Source: Streptomyces californicus
GTDB taxonomy: Bacteria > Actinomycetota > Actinomycetes > Streptomycetales > Streptomycetaceae
Direction: 5' to 3'
NCBI RefSeq assembly: GCF_000717645.1
Contig: NZ_JNZZ01000003.1
Span: forward strand, 248,001-312,000
DNA length: 64,000 nucleotides
Below, piece after piece: positions 27,314 through 36,137 of this stretch. The translations under genes and the position numbers were made by a program. The notes beneath the pieces are model-generated. The model worked only from the letters and a program-made list of their open reading frames with translations. It made no database searches and was not told the origin of the DNA. Positions within the stretch are counted from its first letter, which is position 1, and each line of letters starts with the position of its first letter.

Positions 27314-28330
27314 ATGCGCCGCTACGGGAAGAACCCCGACGAGGACGACATCCGCGTCCGCCCCAACCGCAAGGGCAACCGCCCGCGCACCCACATCCGG
27401 CCCAAGCACGAGGACGCCGAGGACGGCATGGTCCTCACCGTCGACCGGGGCCGGCTCACCTGTCTCGTCGACGGCCGGACCGTGGTGGCGATGAAGGCCC
27501 GCGAGCTGGGGCGCAAGGCCGCCGTGGTGGGCGACACCGTCTCCATCGTCGGCGACCTGTCCGGTGAGAAGGACACCCTGGCCCGGATCGTGCGGATCGC
27601 CCCGCGCCGCACGGTGCTGCGCCGCACGGCGGACGACGACGATCCGTACGAGCGCGTGGTCGTCGCCAACGCGGACCAGTTGGCGATCGTCACCGCGCTG
27701 GCCGATCCGGAGCCCCGGCCGCGCATGATCGACCGCTGCCTGGTCGCCGCGTACGACGGCGGGCTCACCCCGCTCCTGGTGCTGACCAAATCCGACCTGG
27801 CCCCGCCGGACGCGCTGCTGGAGGCGTACACCCCGCTCGGCGTCCCGTACATCGTGACCAGCCGCGACGAGCTGGAGAACGGGGACGCGGCGGAGCGGGT
27901 GCGGGCACTGCTGGAGGGCAAGGTCACCGCCTTCGTCGGGCACTCCGGCGTCGGCAAGACGACGCTGGTCAACGCCCTGGTGCCAGAGGACCGGCGGCGG
28001 ACCACCGGCAACGTCAACGCGGTGACCGGCCGGGGGCGGCACACCACCACGTCCGCGCTCGCCCTGCCGCTGCCGGGCGACCGGGGCTGGGTGGTGGACA
28101 CCCCGGGCGTGCGCTCGTTCGGGCTGCACCACGTCGACCCCTCGCGCGTCATCCACGCCTTCCCCGATCTGGAGCCGGGCACGGAGGAGTGCCCCCGCGG
28201 CTGCACCCACGACGAGAACCAGCCGGAGTGCGCCCTGGACGCCTGGGTGGCCGAGGGGCACGCCGACCCGGCCCGGCTGGACTCCCTGCGCCGGCTGCTC
28301 GCGACCCGGGAGCGGCGCGAGGGCGACTGA
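27314..28330 (+). CDS. rsgA: ribosome small-subunit-dependent GTPase RsgA
   Basis: This is a 338-residue circularly permuted GTPase that helps late 30S maturation. An OB-fold (about 40-110) precedes G4 (TKSD), then G1 (GHSGVGKTTLVNAL), G2 (GRGRHTTT) and G3 (DTPG). The zinc knuckle CPRGCTHDENQPEC is C-terminal. The N-terminal 30 residues are basic (RPNRKGNRPRTHIRPKH). It forms a unit with aroA (gap 5 bases), an order shared with mycobacteria. Confidence 0.95.
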   Translation: MRRYGKNPDEDDIRVRPNRKGNRPRTHIRPKHEDAEDGMVLTVDRGRLTCLVDGRTVVAMKARELGRKAAVVGDTVSIVGDLSGEKDTLARIVRIAPRRTVLRRTADDDDPYERVVVANADQLAIVTALADPEPRPRMIDRCLVAAYDGGLTPLLVLTKSDLAPPDALLEAYTPLGVPYIVTSRDELENGDAAERVRALLEGKVTAFVGHSGVGKTTLVNALVPEDRRRTTGNVNAVTGRGRHTTTSALALPLPGDRGWVVDTPGVRSFGLHHVDPSRVIHAFPDLEPGTEECPRGCTHDENQPECALDAWVAEGHADPARLDSLRRLLATRERREGD

Positions 28331-28448
28331 CGACATCCGGCCACAATCGGCCGCGTCACCCGGGCATGTTTGCGAGCTTCAACGACCGGTAAAGGCATAA
28401 TCGCACCGAACGGGACGAAGCCGTCACCTACGTGGGAGGCACCTGACG

Positions 28449-28772
28449 ATGCCGTGGTTGCTGGTCGTGGTCGCGGGCCTGCTGGAGACCGGCTTCGCCG
28501 TGTGTCTGAAGCTCTCCCACGGGTTCACCCGGCTCTGGCCGACGATCGCGTTCGCGGCGTTCGCGCTGGGGAGCTTCGGCCTGCTGACCCTGGCACTGAA
28601 GAAGCTGGACGTGGGTCCGGCGTACGCGGTGTGGACCGGGATCGGGGCGGCCGGGACCGCGATCTACGGGATGATCTTCCTGGGCGACGTGGTGTCCACG
28701 CTGAAGCTGGTCTCGATCTCGCTGGTGATCGTCGGCGTGATCGGCCTCCAGCTCTCCGGCTCCGCGCACTGA
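28449..28772 (+). CDS. small multidrug resistance transporter, SugE/Gdx type
   Basis: The protein has 107 residues and four membrane helices. The essential glutamate is in GLLETGFA (Glu13), and the signatures HGFTRL and [12 protein letters not shown] match SugE (Gdx) guanidinium exporters more closely than EmrE-type drug pumps. SugE proteins work as antiparallel dimers exporting guanidinium in exchange for protons. Only one gene is present, so a homodimer is expected. The 118 bases upstream carry no riboswitch I can recognise. A TetR gene converges on it. Confidence 0.88.
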   Translation: MPWLLVVVAGLLETGFAVCLKLSHGFTRLWPTIAFAAFALGSFGLLTLALKKLDVGPAYAVWTGIGAAGTAIYGMIFLGDVVSTLKLVSISLVIVGVIGLQLSGSAH

Positions 28773-28816
28773 GCCCGGGGGCGGCCGCATCTCCGGTCGC
28801 CGACGCCCCAGCGGCC

Positions 28817-29380
28817 CTACCTCACGGCCCGGGTCGCCTCCCGGACCAGGCGCAGAGCCCTGCTGTCCGCCGCGTCGTCGCCCGGCACCGGGGCGATCAC
28901 GCAGGACAGCGCGATCCGGAACGCGATCTCGCAGCGGGCGGCGGCCCCGGGCGAGACGCCCGCCGCCCGCTCCCGTACCAGCGCGAGCAGTTCCTCGGGG
29001 GTCGGCGGAGGCTTCCCGCCCGTACGCCCCCGGGAGCCGGGCCGGCGGTCCGGGCGGGGCAGCCCGTCCTCCCAGTACCCGGTCAGCAGCGCCTTGACCA
29101 GTGCGTCCTGCCGGGCGGCCCGTACGGTCCAGAGCGCGACGGCGGCCGGACGATCGGGTTCCGGAGCGGTCAGCGCACGGTCCGCCCCGGCGAGGTAGTC
29201 GGCGGCGGACCGCCGCAGCAGCGCCCCGGCCAGACCTTCCTTGGTGCCGAACGCGTTGTAGAGGGTCTGCCGGGAGACCCCGGCCAGCGCGGCCACGTCG
29301 GCCATCCGCACGGACCGCCAGGCCCGTTCCTCCAACGCCCGGTGGGCGGCCTCCAGCAGTGCCTGCCGCGCTCTCGGCAT
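28817..29380 (-). CDS. TetR-family transcriptional regulator
   Basis: The protein has 187 residues. The N-terminal helix-turn-helix is [27 protein letters not shown]. The C-terminal ligand domain is short and contains a Pro/Arg-rich loop ([19 protein letters not shown]). ATG 29380 follows AGGGGGTGG. It is divergent from hisN (135-bp gap) and convergent with the SMR gene, so the likely targets are itself, the SMR exporter or hisN; the ligand is unknown. Confidence 0.85.
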   Translation of the reverse strand: MPRARQALLEAAHRALEERAWRSVRMADVAALAGVSRQTLYNAFGTKEGLAGALLRRSAADYLAGADRALTAPEPDRPAAVALWTVRAARQDALVKALLTGYWEDGLPRPDRRPGSRGRTGGKPPPTPEELLALVRERAAGVSPGAAARCEIAFRIALSCVIAPVPGDDAADSRALRLVREATRAVR

Positions 29381-29515
29381 CGCCGCCACCCCCTGGCCCC
29401 GGGTCTCCTGCGGTTCAGCGTTGACGCGCTCCCGGAGGCTGTCAAGGGTGCGCGTCGAAGGGCTGCGGCCGGGGGACGGTGGCCCGCGCACGGCGGCGCT
29501 GGATACTGTGACGGC

Positions 29516-30322
29516 ATGCCCGACTACCACGATGATCTGCGCCTCGCCCACGTACTGGCGGACGCCGCCGACGCGGCGACCATGGACCGGTTCAAGGCTC
29601 TCGACCTCAAGGTGGAGACCAAGCCGGACATGACCCCGGTGAGCGAGGCCGACAAGGCCGCCGAGGAGCTGATCCGGGGCCATCTGCACCGGGCCCGCCC
29701 GCGCGACGCGATCCTGGGCGAGGAGTACGGGCTGGAGGGGAGCGGCCCGCGCCGCTGGGTCATCGACCCGATCGACGGGACCAAGAACTACGTGCGCGGC
29801 GTGCCGGTGTGGGCGACGCTGATCTCCCTGATGGAAGCCGACGGGGGCGGGGAAGGCTTTCGGCCGGTCATGGGCGTGGTCTCCGCGCCGGCGCTGAACC
29901 GGCGCTGGTGGGCGGCGAAGGGCGCGGGCGCGTTCACCGGCCGTAGCCTCACCTCCGCGACCCGGATGCACGTGTCGAAGGTGGGCCGGCTTCCGGACGC
30001 CTCGTTCGCGTACTCCTCGCTCTCCGGCTGGGAGGAGCAGGGCCGCCTCGACGGCTTCCTCGACCTCACCCGGGCCTGCTGGCGGACGCGGGGATACGGA
30101 GACTTCTGGTCGTACATGATGGTGGCGGAGGGGTCCGTGGACCTGTGCGCCGAGCCGGAGCTGTCGCTGTGGGACATGGCGGCGCCCGCGATCATCGTCC
30201 AGGAGGCGGGCGGCCGGTTCACCTCGCTGGACGGGGTGGACGGCGTGGACGGCGGAAACGCCGCGGCCTCCAACGGGCTGCTCCACGACGAGTTGCTCAG
30301 CCGTCTCGTCCGGACCTCCTGA
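29516..30322 (+). CDS. hisN: histidinol-phosphatase HisN (inositol monophosphatase fold)
   Basis: The protein has 268 residues. Metal-binding motifs are GEEYG (Glu), [12 protein letters not shown] and [16 protein letters not shown]. The KYMxPVSEAD-like N-terminal segment ([16 protein letters not shown]) and overall length match the histidinol-phosphate phosphatase subgroup. The S. coelicolor counterpart SCO5208 is HisN, the penultimate histidine pathway step, encoded away from the main his operon. TACTGT (29504-29509) lies exactly seven bases before the ATG, so the mRNA is probably leaderless. A short GVDGVDGG repeat precedes the C-terminus. Confidence 0.85.
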   Translation: MPDYHDDLRLAHVLADAADAATMDRFKALDLKVETKPDMTPVSEADKAAEELIRGHLHRARPRDAILGEEYGLEGSGPRRWVIDPIDGTKNYVRGVPVWATLISLMEADGGGEGFRPVMGVVSAPALNRRWWAAKGAGAFTGRSLTSATRMHVSKVGRLPDASFAYSSLSGWEEQGRLDGFLDLTRACWRTRGYGDFWSYMMVAEGSVDLCAEPELSLWDMAAPAIIVQEAGGRFTSLDGVDGVDGGNAAASNGLLHDELLSRLVRTS

Positions 30323-30488
30323 CCTCGGCGCCCGTCGTCCTCGGGGAGTTCTCGGGCTTCGCGAACCTCGTACGTCCGGGCCTGGCCGGAATCCCACCGC
30401 TCACGCGGCGCACGGGGGCGCGCCGGATGCCGTCCGCACGCCCTCCGGCGCGCTCCGCCCACCCCTTGTCGACCCGCTCCATGGGTGC

Positions 30489-30540
30489 GACTCTGAGAGT
30501 CCCCCCACTTGTGAACTTGTGAATCGACTCACAGAGTCGA
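30489..30540 (+). promoter_or_regulatory. paired GACTC-N3-GAGTC inverted repeats upstream of the CBS gene
   Basis: GACTC-TGA-GAGTC (30489-30501) and GACTC-ACA-GAGTC (30526-30538, inside a 7-bp-arm palindrome 30524-30540) are 37 bp apart centre to centre. A direct repeat ACTTGTGA lies between them (30507-30514 and 30515-30522). This is a likely operator pair for an unknown regulator. Confidence 0.5.
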
Positions 30541-30564
30541 CTCACCGAGGAGGTGGCTCGTTTC

Positions 30565-30969
30565 ATGCTCGTCCGTGACGCCATGAGCACGGTGGTCCTC
30601 ACCATCGGCCCCACCCATACGCTCCGCCAGGCGGCCCGGCTGATGTCGGCCCGCCGGATCGGGGCCGCTGTCGTCCATGATCCGGACACCTTCGGACTCG
30701 GCATCATCACCGAGCGCGACATCCTCGACGCGGTCGGGTCGGGGCTGGACCCCGACCGGGAGACCGCGTCCGCCCACACCACCACGGACGTCGTGTTCGC
30801 CGCGCCGGCCTGGACCCTGGAGGAGGCGGCGGAGGCGATGACGCACGGCGGGTTCCGGCACCTGATCGTGCTGGACGGCGACGGCGCCGTGGGCATCGTG
30901 TCGGTGCGCGACATCATCCGCTGCTGGTCGCCCGCCCGCCGCAGGCGCCCCGCCGTCGCCACCGGCTGA
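30565..30969 (+). CDS. CBS-domain pair protein
   Basis: The protein has 134 residues made of two CBS motifs (about 5-60: VRDAMSTVVLTIGPTHTLRQAARLM...GLGIITERDIL; about 68-125: DVVFAAPAWTLEEAAEAM...VGIVSVRDII). Such a Bateman module binds adenine nucleotides and normally regulates a partner protein, but no effector domain is attached. ATG 30565 is 11 bases after GAGGAGG; a GTG at 30553 is too close to that site. The gene is convergent with the catalase gene. Confidence 0.85.
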   Translation: MLVRDAMSTVVLTIGPTHTLRQAARLMSARRIGAAVVHDPDTFGLGIITERDILDAVGSGLDPDRETASAHTTTDVVFAAPAWTLEEAAEAMTHGGFRHLIVLDGDGAVGIVSVRDIIRCWSPARRRRPAVATG

Positions 30970-31084
30970 TGCCCCGGCCGGCCCCCGGCTGAGCCCCAGG
31001 CCGAACGCCGCACCGACGGCAGGTGGGCCCGGCCGCCCGGTGCCCGACGCCCGGTGGGGCTCGGCTGCCCGGTCCCCCGACGAC

Positions 31085-31121
31085 CGGCGGGCCGGACCCC
31101 GTGAGGGAATCCGGCCCGCCG
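31085..31121. terminator. terminator between the CBS gene and catalase
   Basis: CGGCGGGCCGGA (31085-31096) pairs perfectly with 31110-31121 around a 13-base loop. It lies 18 bases beyond the catalase stop (minus strand) and also ends the convergent CBS unit. Confidence 0.8.
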
Positions 31122-31139
31122 CCGACGGCAAACGCCCGG

Positions 31140-32591
31140 TCAGCCGCGAAGGGCCTGGACCGCGGCCTCCAGCCGCTTGCCGAAGTCGTCGTCCGCCTGG
31201 CGGAAGTTGTTGATCGCGCGCTCGGCGATGTCCTCGCGCGAGACCTTGGCGATGAACCCGGCGAGGTTGTCGACGAGACGCCCCTTCTCGTCCTCCGACA
31301 GCAGCCGGTAGAGGTCGCCCGCCTGCACGAAGTCGTTGTCCTCGGCGTGGACGGGGGCCTCGGTGTTGCCGGAGACACCGGTGACCGGGACCGGCTGCCA
31401 CAGCGGCCGGCCCGTCTGGGCGGGGCCGCCGAAGCTGTTCGGCTCGTAGTTCTTCGCGCCCTCGTGACGACCGTCGTAGAGGAAGCCGTCCCGGCTGTTG
31501 GTCCGCGCCTCGGTGGCGTGCGGCCGGTTCACCGGCAGGTGGTCGGCGTTGATGCCGACGCGGTAGCGGTGGGCGTCGCCGTACGCGAAGAGGCGGCCCT
31601 GGAGCATCTTGTCCGGGGACGGGCCGATGCCCGGCACGAAGTGGGCGGGGCTGAAGATCGACTGCTCGACCTCGGCGAAGACGTTCCGCGGGTTGCGGTT
31701 GAGCTCCAGCTTGCCGATCTCGATCGGCGGGTAGTCCGCGTGCGGCCACACCTTGGTGAGGTCGAACGGGTTGAAGCGGTAGGTCGCCGCGTCCGCCGCG
31801 GGCATGATCTGGATCTGCACCGTCCAGGAGGGGAAGTCGCCGCGCTCGATCGCCTCGCGCAGATCGCGCTGGTGGCTGTCGGGGTCCTCGCCGGCGAGCT
31901 TGTTGGCCTCGTCCTGGGTGAGGTTCTTGATGCCCTGGTCGGTCTTGAAGTGGTACTTGACCCAGAAGACCTCGCCGGCCTCGTTGTTCCACTGGTAGGT
32001 GTGCGAGCCGTACCCGTTCATGTGGCGCAGCGTGGCCGGGATGCCCCGGTCACCGAAGAGCCAGGTCACCTGGTGCGTCGACTCGGGCGAGAGGCCCCAG
32101 AAGTCCCAGACGTTGTCCGCCTCCTGCGAGCCGGTGTACGGGTCGCGCTTCTGGGTGTGGATGAAGTCGGGGAACTTGATGGCGTCCTTGATGAAGAACA
32201 CCGGGGTGTTGTTGCCGACGAGGTCGTAGTTGCCCTCCTCGGTGTAGAACTTCAGCGCGAAACCGCGCGGATCGCGCACGGCGTCGGCGGAGCCGAGGTT
32301 GCCGGCGACGGTGGAGAAGCGCAGGAAGGTCTCGGTCTGCTTGCCGACCCCGGAGAGGAACTTCGCCCGGGTCCACTGCGAGACGTCACGGGTCAGCGTG
32401 AACGTGCCGTACGCGCCGGCGCCGCGGGCGTGCACGACGCGCTCCGGGATGCGTTCACGGTTGAAGTGGGCGAGCTTCTCCAGCAGCGCCTGGTCCTGGA
32501 CGAGAACCGGACCGCCGGGGCCCGCGGTCTCACTGTTCTGGTTGTCCGCGACCGGCGCGCCGGCCTCCGTGGTGAGCGGTCCCTGCGTCAC
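31140..32591 (-). CDS. catA: monofunctional haem catalase (small-subunit clade)
   Basis: The protein has 483 residues. It breaks down hydrogen peroxide. The catalytic His is in [14 protein letters not shown], the distal Asn is in [11 protein letters not shown], and the proximal haem ligand Tyr is in [24 protein letters not shown] is also intact. There is no signal peptide. GTG 32591 follows AGGAGG (32597-32602) at 5 bases. A Fur-family gene is divergent, the standard arrangement for catalase controlled by a peroxide-sensing regulator. The symbol follows Streptomyces catA usage; clade and context fit. Confidence 0.93.
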   Translation of the reverse strand: MTQGPLTTEAGAPVADNQNSETAGPGGPVLVQDQALLEKLAHFNRERIPERVVHARGAGAYGTFTLTRDVSQWTRAKFLSGVGKQTETFLRFSTVAGNLGSADAVRDPRGFALKFYTEEGNYDLVGNNTPVFFIKDAIKFPDFIHTQKRDPYTGSQEADNVWDFWGLSPESTHQVTWLFGDRGIPATLRHMNGYGSHTYQWNNEAGEVFWVKYHFKTDQGIKNLTQDEANKLAGEDPDSHQRDLREAIERGDFPSWTVQIQIMPAADAATYRFNPFDLTKVWPHADYPPIEIGKLELNRNPRNVFAEVEQSIFSPAHFVPGIGPSPDKMLQGRLFAYGDAHRYRVGINADHLPVNRPHATEARTNSRDGFLYDGRHEGAKNYEPNSFGGPAQTGRPLWQPVPVTGVSGNTEAPVHAEDNDFVQAGDLYRLLSEDEKGRLVDNLAGFIAKVSREDIAERAINNFRQADDDFGKRLEAAVQALRG

Positions 32592-32689
32592 GTGCGCCTC
32601 CTGCGTGTGTCCTGCACTTCGGTGATCGGCCGGCCCTGCCACCGGGCCGATGTTCCGCACAGCCTGTCCCTTGGTCTATGCCGATACCG

Positions 32690-32717
32690 ATCCTACAATG
32701 GACAAAGTCCAAGTCAA
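32690..32717 (-). promoter_or_regulatory. catA promoter with TGGAC-N3-GTCCA operator
   Basis: On the minus strand TTGACT (32712-32717) and TAGGAT (32690-32695) are 16 bases apart, a good vegetative promoter. The spacer contains the palindrome TGGAC-AAA-GTCCA (32699-32711), a natural target for the adjacent Fur-family repressor. Confidence 0.7.
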
Positions 32718-32791
32718 GTGAGCATCCAGAGTCATAGGACATCCAAGATCCACATATATCCAAGGTGACGGCGCGTCCAAAGTCACACCCG
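32690..32791. repeat. exact 17-bp-period tandem repeat between catA and the Fur-family gene
   Basis: Five units start at 32707, 32724, 32741, 32758 and 32775, each beginning RTCCA(A/G) and most continuing to GTCA. A sixth, weaker unit begins ATCC at 32690. The period is exactly 17 bp throughout, and this stretch is clearly more AT-rich than its surroundings. It fills the gap from the catA promoter nearly to the regulator promoter and may be an extended binding array. Confidence 0.85.
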
Positions 32792-32828
32792 ATCGGGATT
32801 CCGTCCCTCCACTGTTAGGCTGGGCCCC

Positions 32829-33248
32829 ATGAGCGACCTGTTGGAACGACTTCGCGGACGCGGCTGGCGCATGACGGCGCAGCGGCGGGTCGTGGCCGAA
32901 GTCCTCGACGGGGACCACGTGCACCTGACGGCGGACGAGGTCCACGCGAGGGCCGTGTCCCGGCTACCCGAGATCTCGCGCGCCACCGTCTACAACACGC
33001 TCGGCGAGATGGTGTCCCTCGGCGAGGTGCTGGAGGTGTCCACCGACCGCCGGGCCAAGCGCTACGACCCCAACGCCCACCAGCCCCACCACCACCTGGT
33101 GTGCGGACAGTGCGGCGCGATCCGGGACGTGCACCCGGCGGGCAACCCGCTGGCAGACCTTCCGGTGGACGAGCGCTACGGCTTCATGGTCTCCGACGTC
33201 GAGGTGACGTATCGCGGGCTCTGCCCGAACTGCGCCCCCACCGCCTGA
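32829..33248 (+). CDS. Fur-family peroxide/metal regulator (CatR/PerR-like)
   Basis: The protein has 139 residues. The N-terminal winged helix contains MTAQRRVVAEVLDGDHVHLTADEVH and ISRATVYNTL. The C-terminal domain has the structural zinc cysteines Cys92-x2-Cys95 and Cys132-x2-Cys135 and a His-rich regulatory segment (NAHQPHHHLVC). It is divergent from catalase, so catR is the probable identity, but Streptomyces genomes hold several catalase-linked Fur proteins (catR, furA, furS types) and I cannot separate them. TAGGCT ends seven bases before the ATG, so the mRNA appears leaderless. A 15-bp terminator follows. Confidence 0.88.
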   Translation: MSDLLERLRGRGWRMTAQRRVVAEVLDGDHVHLTADEVHARAVSRLPEISRATVYNTLGEMVSLGEVLEVSTDRRAKRYDPNAHQPHHHLVCGQCGAIRDVHPAGNPLADLPVDERYGFMVSDVEVTYRGLCPNCAPTA

Positions 33249-33264
33249 GGCACACACGCACCGC

Positions 33265-33301
33265 GCCGATGCCGACCCGCTCCGTACGGGTCGGCATCGG
33301 C
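33265..33301 (+). terminator. terminator of the Fur-family gene
   Basis: GCCGATGCCGACCCG (33265-33279) pairs exactly with 33287-33301 across a 7-base loop and is followed by GTTTCC. Confidence 0.85.
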
Positions 33302-33422
33302 GTTTCCGCGTTCACGGGGGCAGGGCGGGGCCGCACGGCCACCGGACGACGGCGCGCACCGGGACCCGGACACCTTCGACGCTCGCCGGCCCCCTGGCAT
33401 GACCAGGCCCGGACATGACGGA

Positions 33423-33449
33423 GGCCCGGATCTCGATGAGATCCGGGCC
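33423..33449 (-). terminator. terminator of the first initiator tRNA gene
   Basis: GGCCCGGATCTC (33423-33434) pairs perfectly with 33438-33449, loop GAT. It lies 11 bases beyond the tRNA 3' end and is closely related to the hairpin beside the second copy (36094-36129). Confidence 0.8.
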
Positions 33450-33460
33450 CTCGTCTTCAG

Positions 33461-33534
33461 TAGCGGGGACAGGATTTGAACCTGCGACCTCTGGGTTATG
33501 AGCCCAGCGAGCTACCGAGCTGCTCCACCCCGCG
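33461..33534 (-). tRNA. tRNA-fMet (CAU), initiator, copy 1
   Basis: This is a 74-nt gene without encoded CCA. It reads CGCGGGGUGGAGCAGCUCGG at the 5' end, with anticodon CAU in GGGCUCAUAACCC and T-loop GGUUCAAAUCC. Three G:C pairs close the anticodon stem and the first acceptor position is unpaired (C1 against U72), which marks an initiator rather than elongator tRNA. The sequence is identical to 36138-36211. Confidence 0.95.
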
Positions 33535-33708
33535 TCGGTGAATGCAACGTTACGTCAGCGGATCGGGCGATGCAAATCCCTTCACGCCGCCCCGGGGCGT
33601 GGGCGCTACCGGCGGAGGGCGGGGCAGTTCCCAGGGGGGAGGATCAGGCGGTGCGCTCCCCGTCCGAAGCCGCGCCCGGGGCCGGCCGGAGCGCGCCGCC
33701 CGGCCCCG

Positions 33709-33841
33709 CTGTCACGCGGAGAGCTTCTGCTCCGGTGTCACGCCGCGAGTTGCAGCCCCGGTGTCACGCCGTGAGTTCCGGGCACGGTGTCACGCGTGGG
33801 TGAGCTTCTGCCCCGGTGTCACGCCGTGAGTTCCTGATGGA
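33709..33841. repeat. five 26-29 bp tandem repeats iterating the end of the Sel1-repeat gene
   Basis: Units start at 33709, 33735, 33761, 33787 (29 bp) and 33816. Each contains GTGTCACGC, and on the minus strand reads ...CTCACGGCGTGACAC. The 33816 unit carries the last codons (Glu-Leu-Thr-Ala-stop) of the upstream gene; the others are downstream copies of that same segment. The core TCACG-C-CGTGA is palindromic. Confidence 0.85.
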
Positions 33842-35912
33842 GTGCCTCGCGCAGCCGTGCCGCCCGTTCGGCCACCTCGGCCGGCCCCAGCTCCACGGCC
33901 CGCGCGCACCAGCGCTGCCCCTCGGTCAGCTCGCCCCGGCGGGCCGCGAGCAGCGCCAGGCGCAGGGCCGCCCGGCCGTGCCCGGCCCCGGCGGCCCGGG
34001 TCCACCACAGGGCGGCCTCGCGCTCGCTTCCCTCACGGGCCAGCAGCAGCCCGAGGTTGAAGGCCCCGTTCCGGCTGCCCGCCTCGGCGGCCTCGCGGTA
34101 CCAGTGGGCGGCGTTCTCCACGTCCCCCCGGGCGGCGGCGAGCATGCCGACCCGGACCTGGGCGCGGCGGTGGCCCTGCTGGGCGGCGCGCTCGTACCAC
34201 TCCTCGCACTCGGTCTTCTCCGGCATCGGCTCACCGAGCGCCGGGGGCCCCGGCGGCGGCTGCCGCGCGTCCAGCACGCCGGCCAGCCGGAACGCGGCCT
34301 CGGCGCTGCCGCCGCCCGCCGCGCAGCGCAGGTGCCGCTCGGCCTCCTGGTCCTCGCCGTCGCGCAGGAGGGCGATGCCGACCTGGAGCGCGGCGTCGGT
34401 GTGCCCGGCCGCCGCGGCCCGCTCGTACCAGCCCAGCGCCGTGCGGTCCTCGTCGCGGCCGGCGTGCAGGATGCCGAGGTTGAAGGCCGCGTCGACGCTG
34501 CCCGCCTCGGCCGCCTTGGAGAACCAGGGCTCGGCCCCGGTGTGGTCGCCGGCCTGGAGAAGGAGCACCGCGAGCGCGTTGGCGGCCTCGCGGTGTCCGG
34601 CGTACGCGGCACGGCGGTACCACTGCTCGGCCTGCGGGATACGGTCCTGGGCGGCACAGAGCAGCCCGAGGTTGTACGCCCCGTTGACGTCTCCCGCGTC
34701 CATGGCGGCCCGGTACCACCGCTCGGCGGTCTGCTGCTCACCACGTGCCGCGTGCAGCGCGCCGAGCGCGTTGGCGGCGTTGCCGTCGCCGTCCTGGGCG
34801 GCGCGCAGCCACCACACGGCGGCGCTCTCCTCGTCGCCGGCGTCGCGCAGCAGGAAGCCGAGCGCGCAGGCGGCGCGCGCCTCGCCGTCCTTGGCTGACG
34901 TGAGGTACCAGCGTCCGGCCTCCTTGAGCTCACCGCGCTGCTCCAGGATCGCGCCGAGGTGCAGGGCGGCACGCCGGTGGCCGCGTGCGGCGGCCTGGCG
35001 GTACCACTGCTCGGCCTCACCGACCCGGCCCGCGGCGGGACCCGCCACCGGGCTGTCGCCGTCCAGCGCGCTCCTGCCCTCGCCGCCGCCGGCAGGGGGC
35101 GCGGGCGCGACGGTGGGAAGCCTCAGGCCGGTCCCGGTCCGCACCGGGCTCCGGCCGAGACCGAACGCCTCGTGCGGGTCCTCGACGGCCTTGCGCTCCA
35201 GGGCGCGGGCCAGCCGGTAGGCAGCCTCGCGGTGCCCCTGTTCGGCGGCGGCGCGCAGCCAGCGCTCGGCGCCGACGTCGCTGCGGTGCTCCAGGAGGTC
35301 GGCGAGCGCGTACGCGCCGAGCGCGTGGCCCTGCTCGGCGGACTGGCGCAGCCAGTACTCGGCGCCGGGCTCGTCCCCGCGCTCGCGGAGGTGCCGGCCG
35401 AGCGCGTGCGCGGCGGCGGCGGAGCCGGCCACGGCGGCGATGCGCCACCAGCCGGCGGCCTCGTCCGGGTAGCCGCGCTGGTGCAGCAGCACGCCCAGGT
35501 TGTTCGCGGCGGCCCGGTCGCCGTCGGCGGTGGCGGCGCGCAGATAGCGTTCGGCGCCGTCCAGGTCGCCCCGGCGCAGCAGCAGGGCGCCCAGGACGCT
35601 CATGGAGGCGGTGTCGCCGGCGTCGGCGGCGCGGCGGTGCCGCGCCTCGCTCTCGGCATGGTCCGCGGCATCGAGCGCGTCGGTGGTGCCGTCCTCGGGT
35701 CCGGTGCTCTCGGGTGCCGGGTCGCCGTCGGGCGTGGCCGTGTCGCTGTCGGACGGGGGCGCGTCGAGGTCACCGGTCCGCTGGACCGGCGCACCCGTCC
35801 CGGCGGCGGCAGCGGCAAAAGACGCGTCTACCGCGCTATCCGGCTCTTGGCCGCGTTGTCGCGCAAACCGCCCTGTCTCCAACAGAGTTGCCCTGTCCCC
35901 CATAAATACCAT
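33819..35912 (-). CDS. Sel1/tetratricopeptide-repeat protein
   Basis: The protein has 697 residues. After a disordered acidic N-terminus (about 25-85, Asp/Pro/Ser/Thr-rich) it is almost entirely Sel1-like repeats of about 36 residues with the pattern A-x2-G-x5-LG-L-x4-G-x2-EA-x-W-x-AA. I count roughly 14-15 of them, with a linker at about 240-280. Such solenoids are protein-binding scaffolds; no enzyme domain is present. ATG 35912 has AGGTGG upstream (an alternative ATG is at 35903). It is flanked on both sides by identical initiator tRNA genes on the same strand. Confidence 0.88.
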   Translation of the reverse strand: MVFMGDRATLLETGRFARQRGQEPDSAVDASFAAAAAGTGAPVQRTGDLDAPPSDSDTATPDGDPAPESTGPEDGTTDALDAADHAESEARHRRAADAGDTASMSVLGALLLRRGDLDGAERYLRAATADGDRAAANNLGVLLHQRGYPDEAAGWWRIAAVAGSAAAAHALGRHLRERGDEPGAEYWLRQSAEQGHALGAYALADLLEHRSDVGAERWLRAAAEQGHREAAYRLARALERKAVEDPHEAFGLGRSPVRTGTGLRLPTVAPAPPAGGGEGRSALDGDSPVAGPAAGRVGEAEQWYRQAAARGHRRAALHLGAILEQRGELKEAGRWYLTSAKDGEARAACALGFLLRDAGDEESAAVWWLRAAQDGDGNAANALGALHAARGEQQTAERWYRAAMDAGDVNGAYNLGLLCAAQDRIPQAEQWYRRAAYAGHREAANALAVLLLQAGDHTGAEPWFSKAAEAGSVDAAFNLGILHAGRDEDRTALGWYERAAAAGHTDAALQVGIALLRDGEDQEAERHLRCAAGGGSAEAAFRLAGVLDARQPPPGPPALGEPMPEKTECEEWYERAAQQGHRRAQVRVGMLAAARGDVENAAHWYREAAEAGSRNGAFNLGLLLAREGSEREAALWWTRAAGAGHGRAALRLALLAARRGELTEGQRWCARAVELGPAEVAERAARLREALHQELTA

Positions 35913-36093
35913 CGTCGCACCACCTGTAACCCGCGTACACCCGGTATATCGCGGACAGTGAGGTCACTACAGCGTTTTGTCGACATGCCCACAGAGAGAC
36001 AAGTGAAACACGTCCGGACCCAACTGCTGCCCAGCGAACCGCGCTTCACGCCCTCTGCGTGAAATCGGCACGGCACACTCACTCCGGACATGG

Positions 36094-36129
36094 CGAAGGC
36101 CCGGATCCCCTGGGAGATCCGGGCCTTCG
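36094..36129 (-). terminator. terminator of the second initiator tRNA gene
   Basis: CGAAGGCCCGGATC (36094-36107) pairs with 36116-36129, 8-base loop. It is 8 bases past the tRNA 3' end. It shares flanking sequence with the copy at 33423-33449. Confidence 0.8.
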
Positions 36130-36137
36130 TCTTTCAG

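Noticed and set aside
28331..28448. Possible guanidine riboswitch before the SugE/Gdx-like gene
   Set aside because: ACGA/ACGGGACGA motifs are present, but I could not build the paired hairpins or pseudoknot of the guanidine-I, II or III classes. A covariance-model search would settle it.
32671..32683. TTGGTCTATGCCG upstream of catalase resembling dre
   Set aside because: Only the left half matches; the right half lacks ACCA, and the catalase is better explained by the Fur-type operator.
33461..33534. tRNA-fMet as an integration (att) site
   Set aside because: No integrase or foreign-looking DNA next to either copy; the second identical copy is a full gene with its own terminator, not an att fragment.
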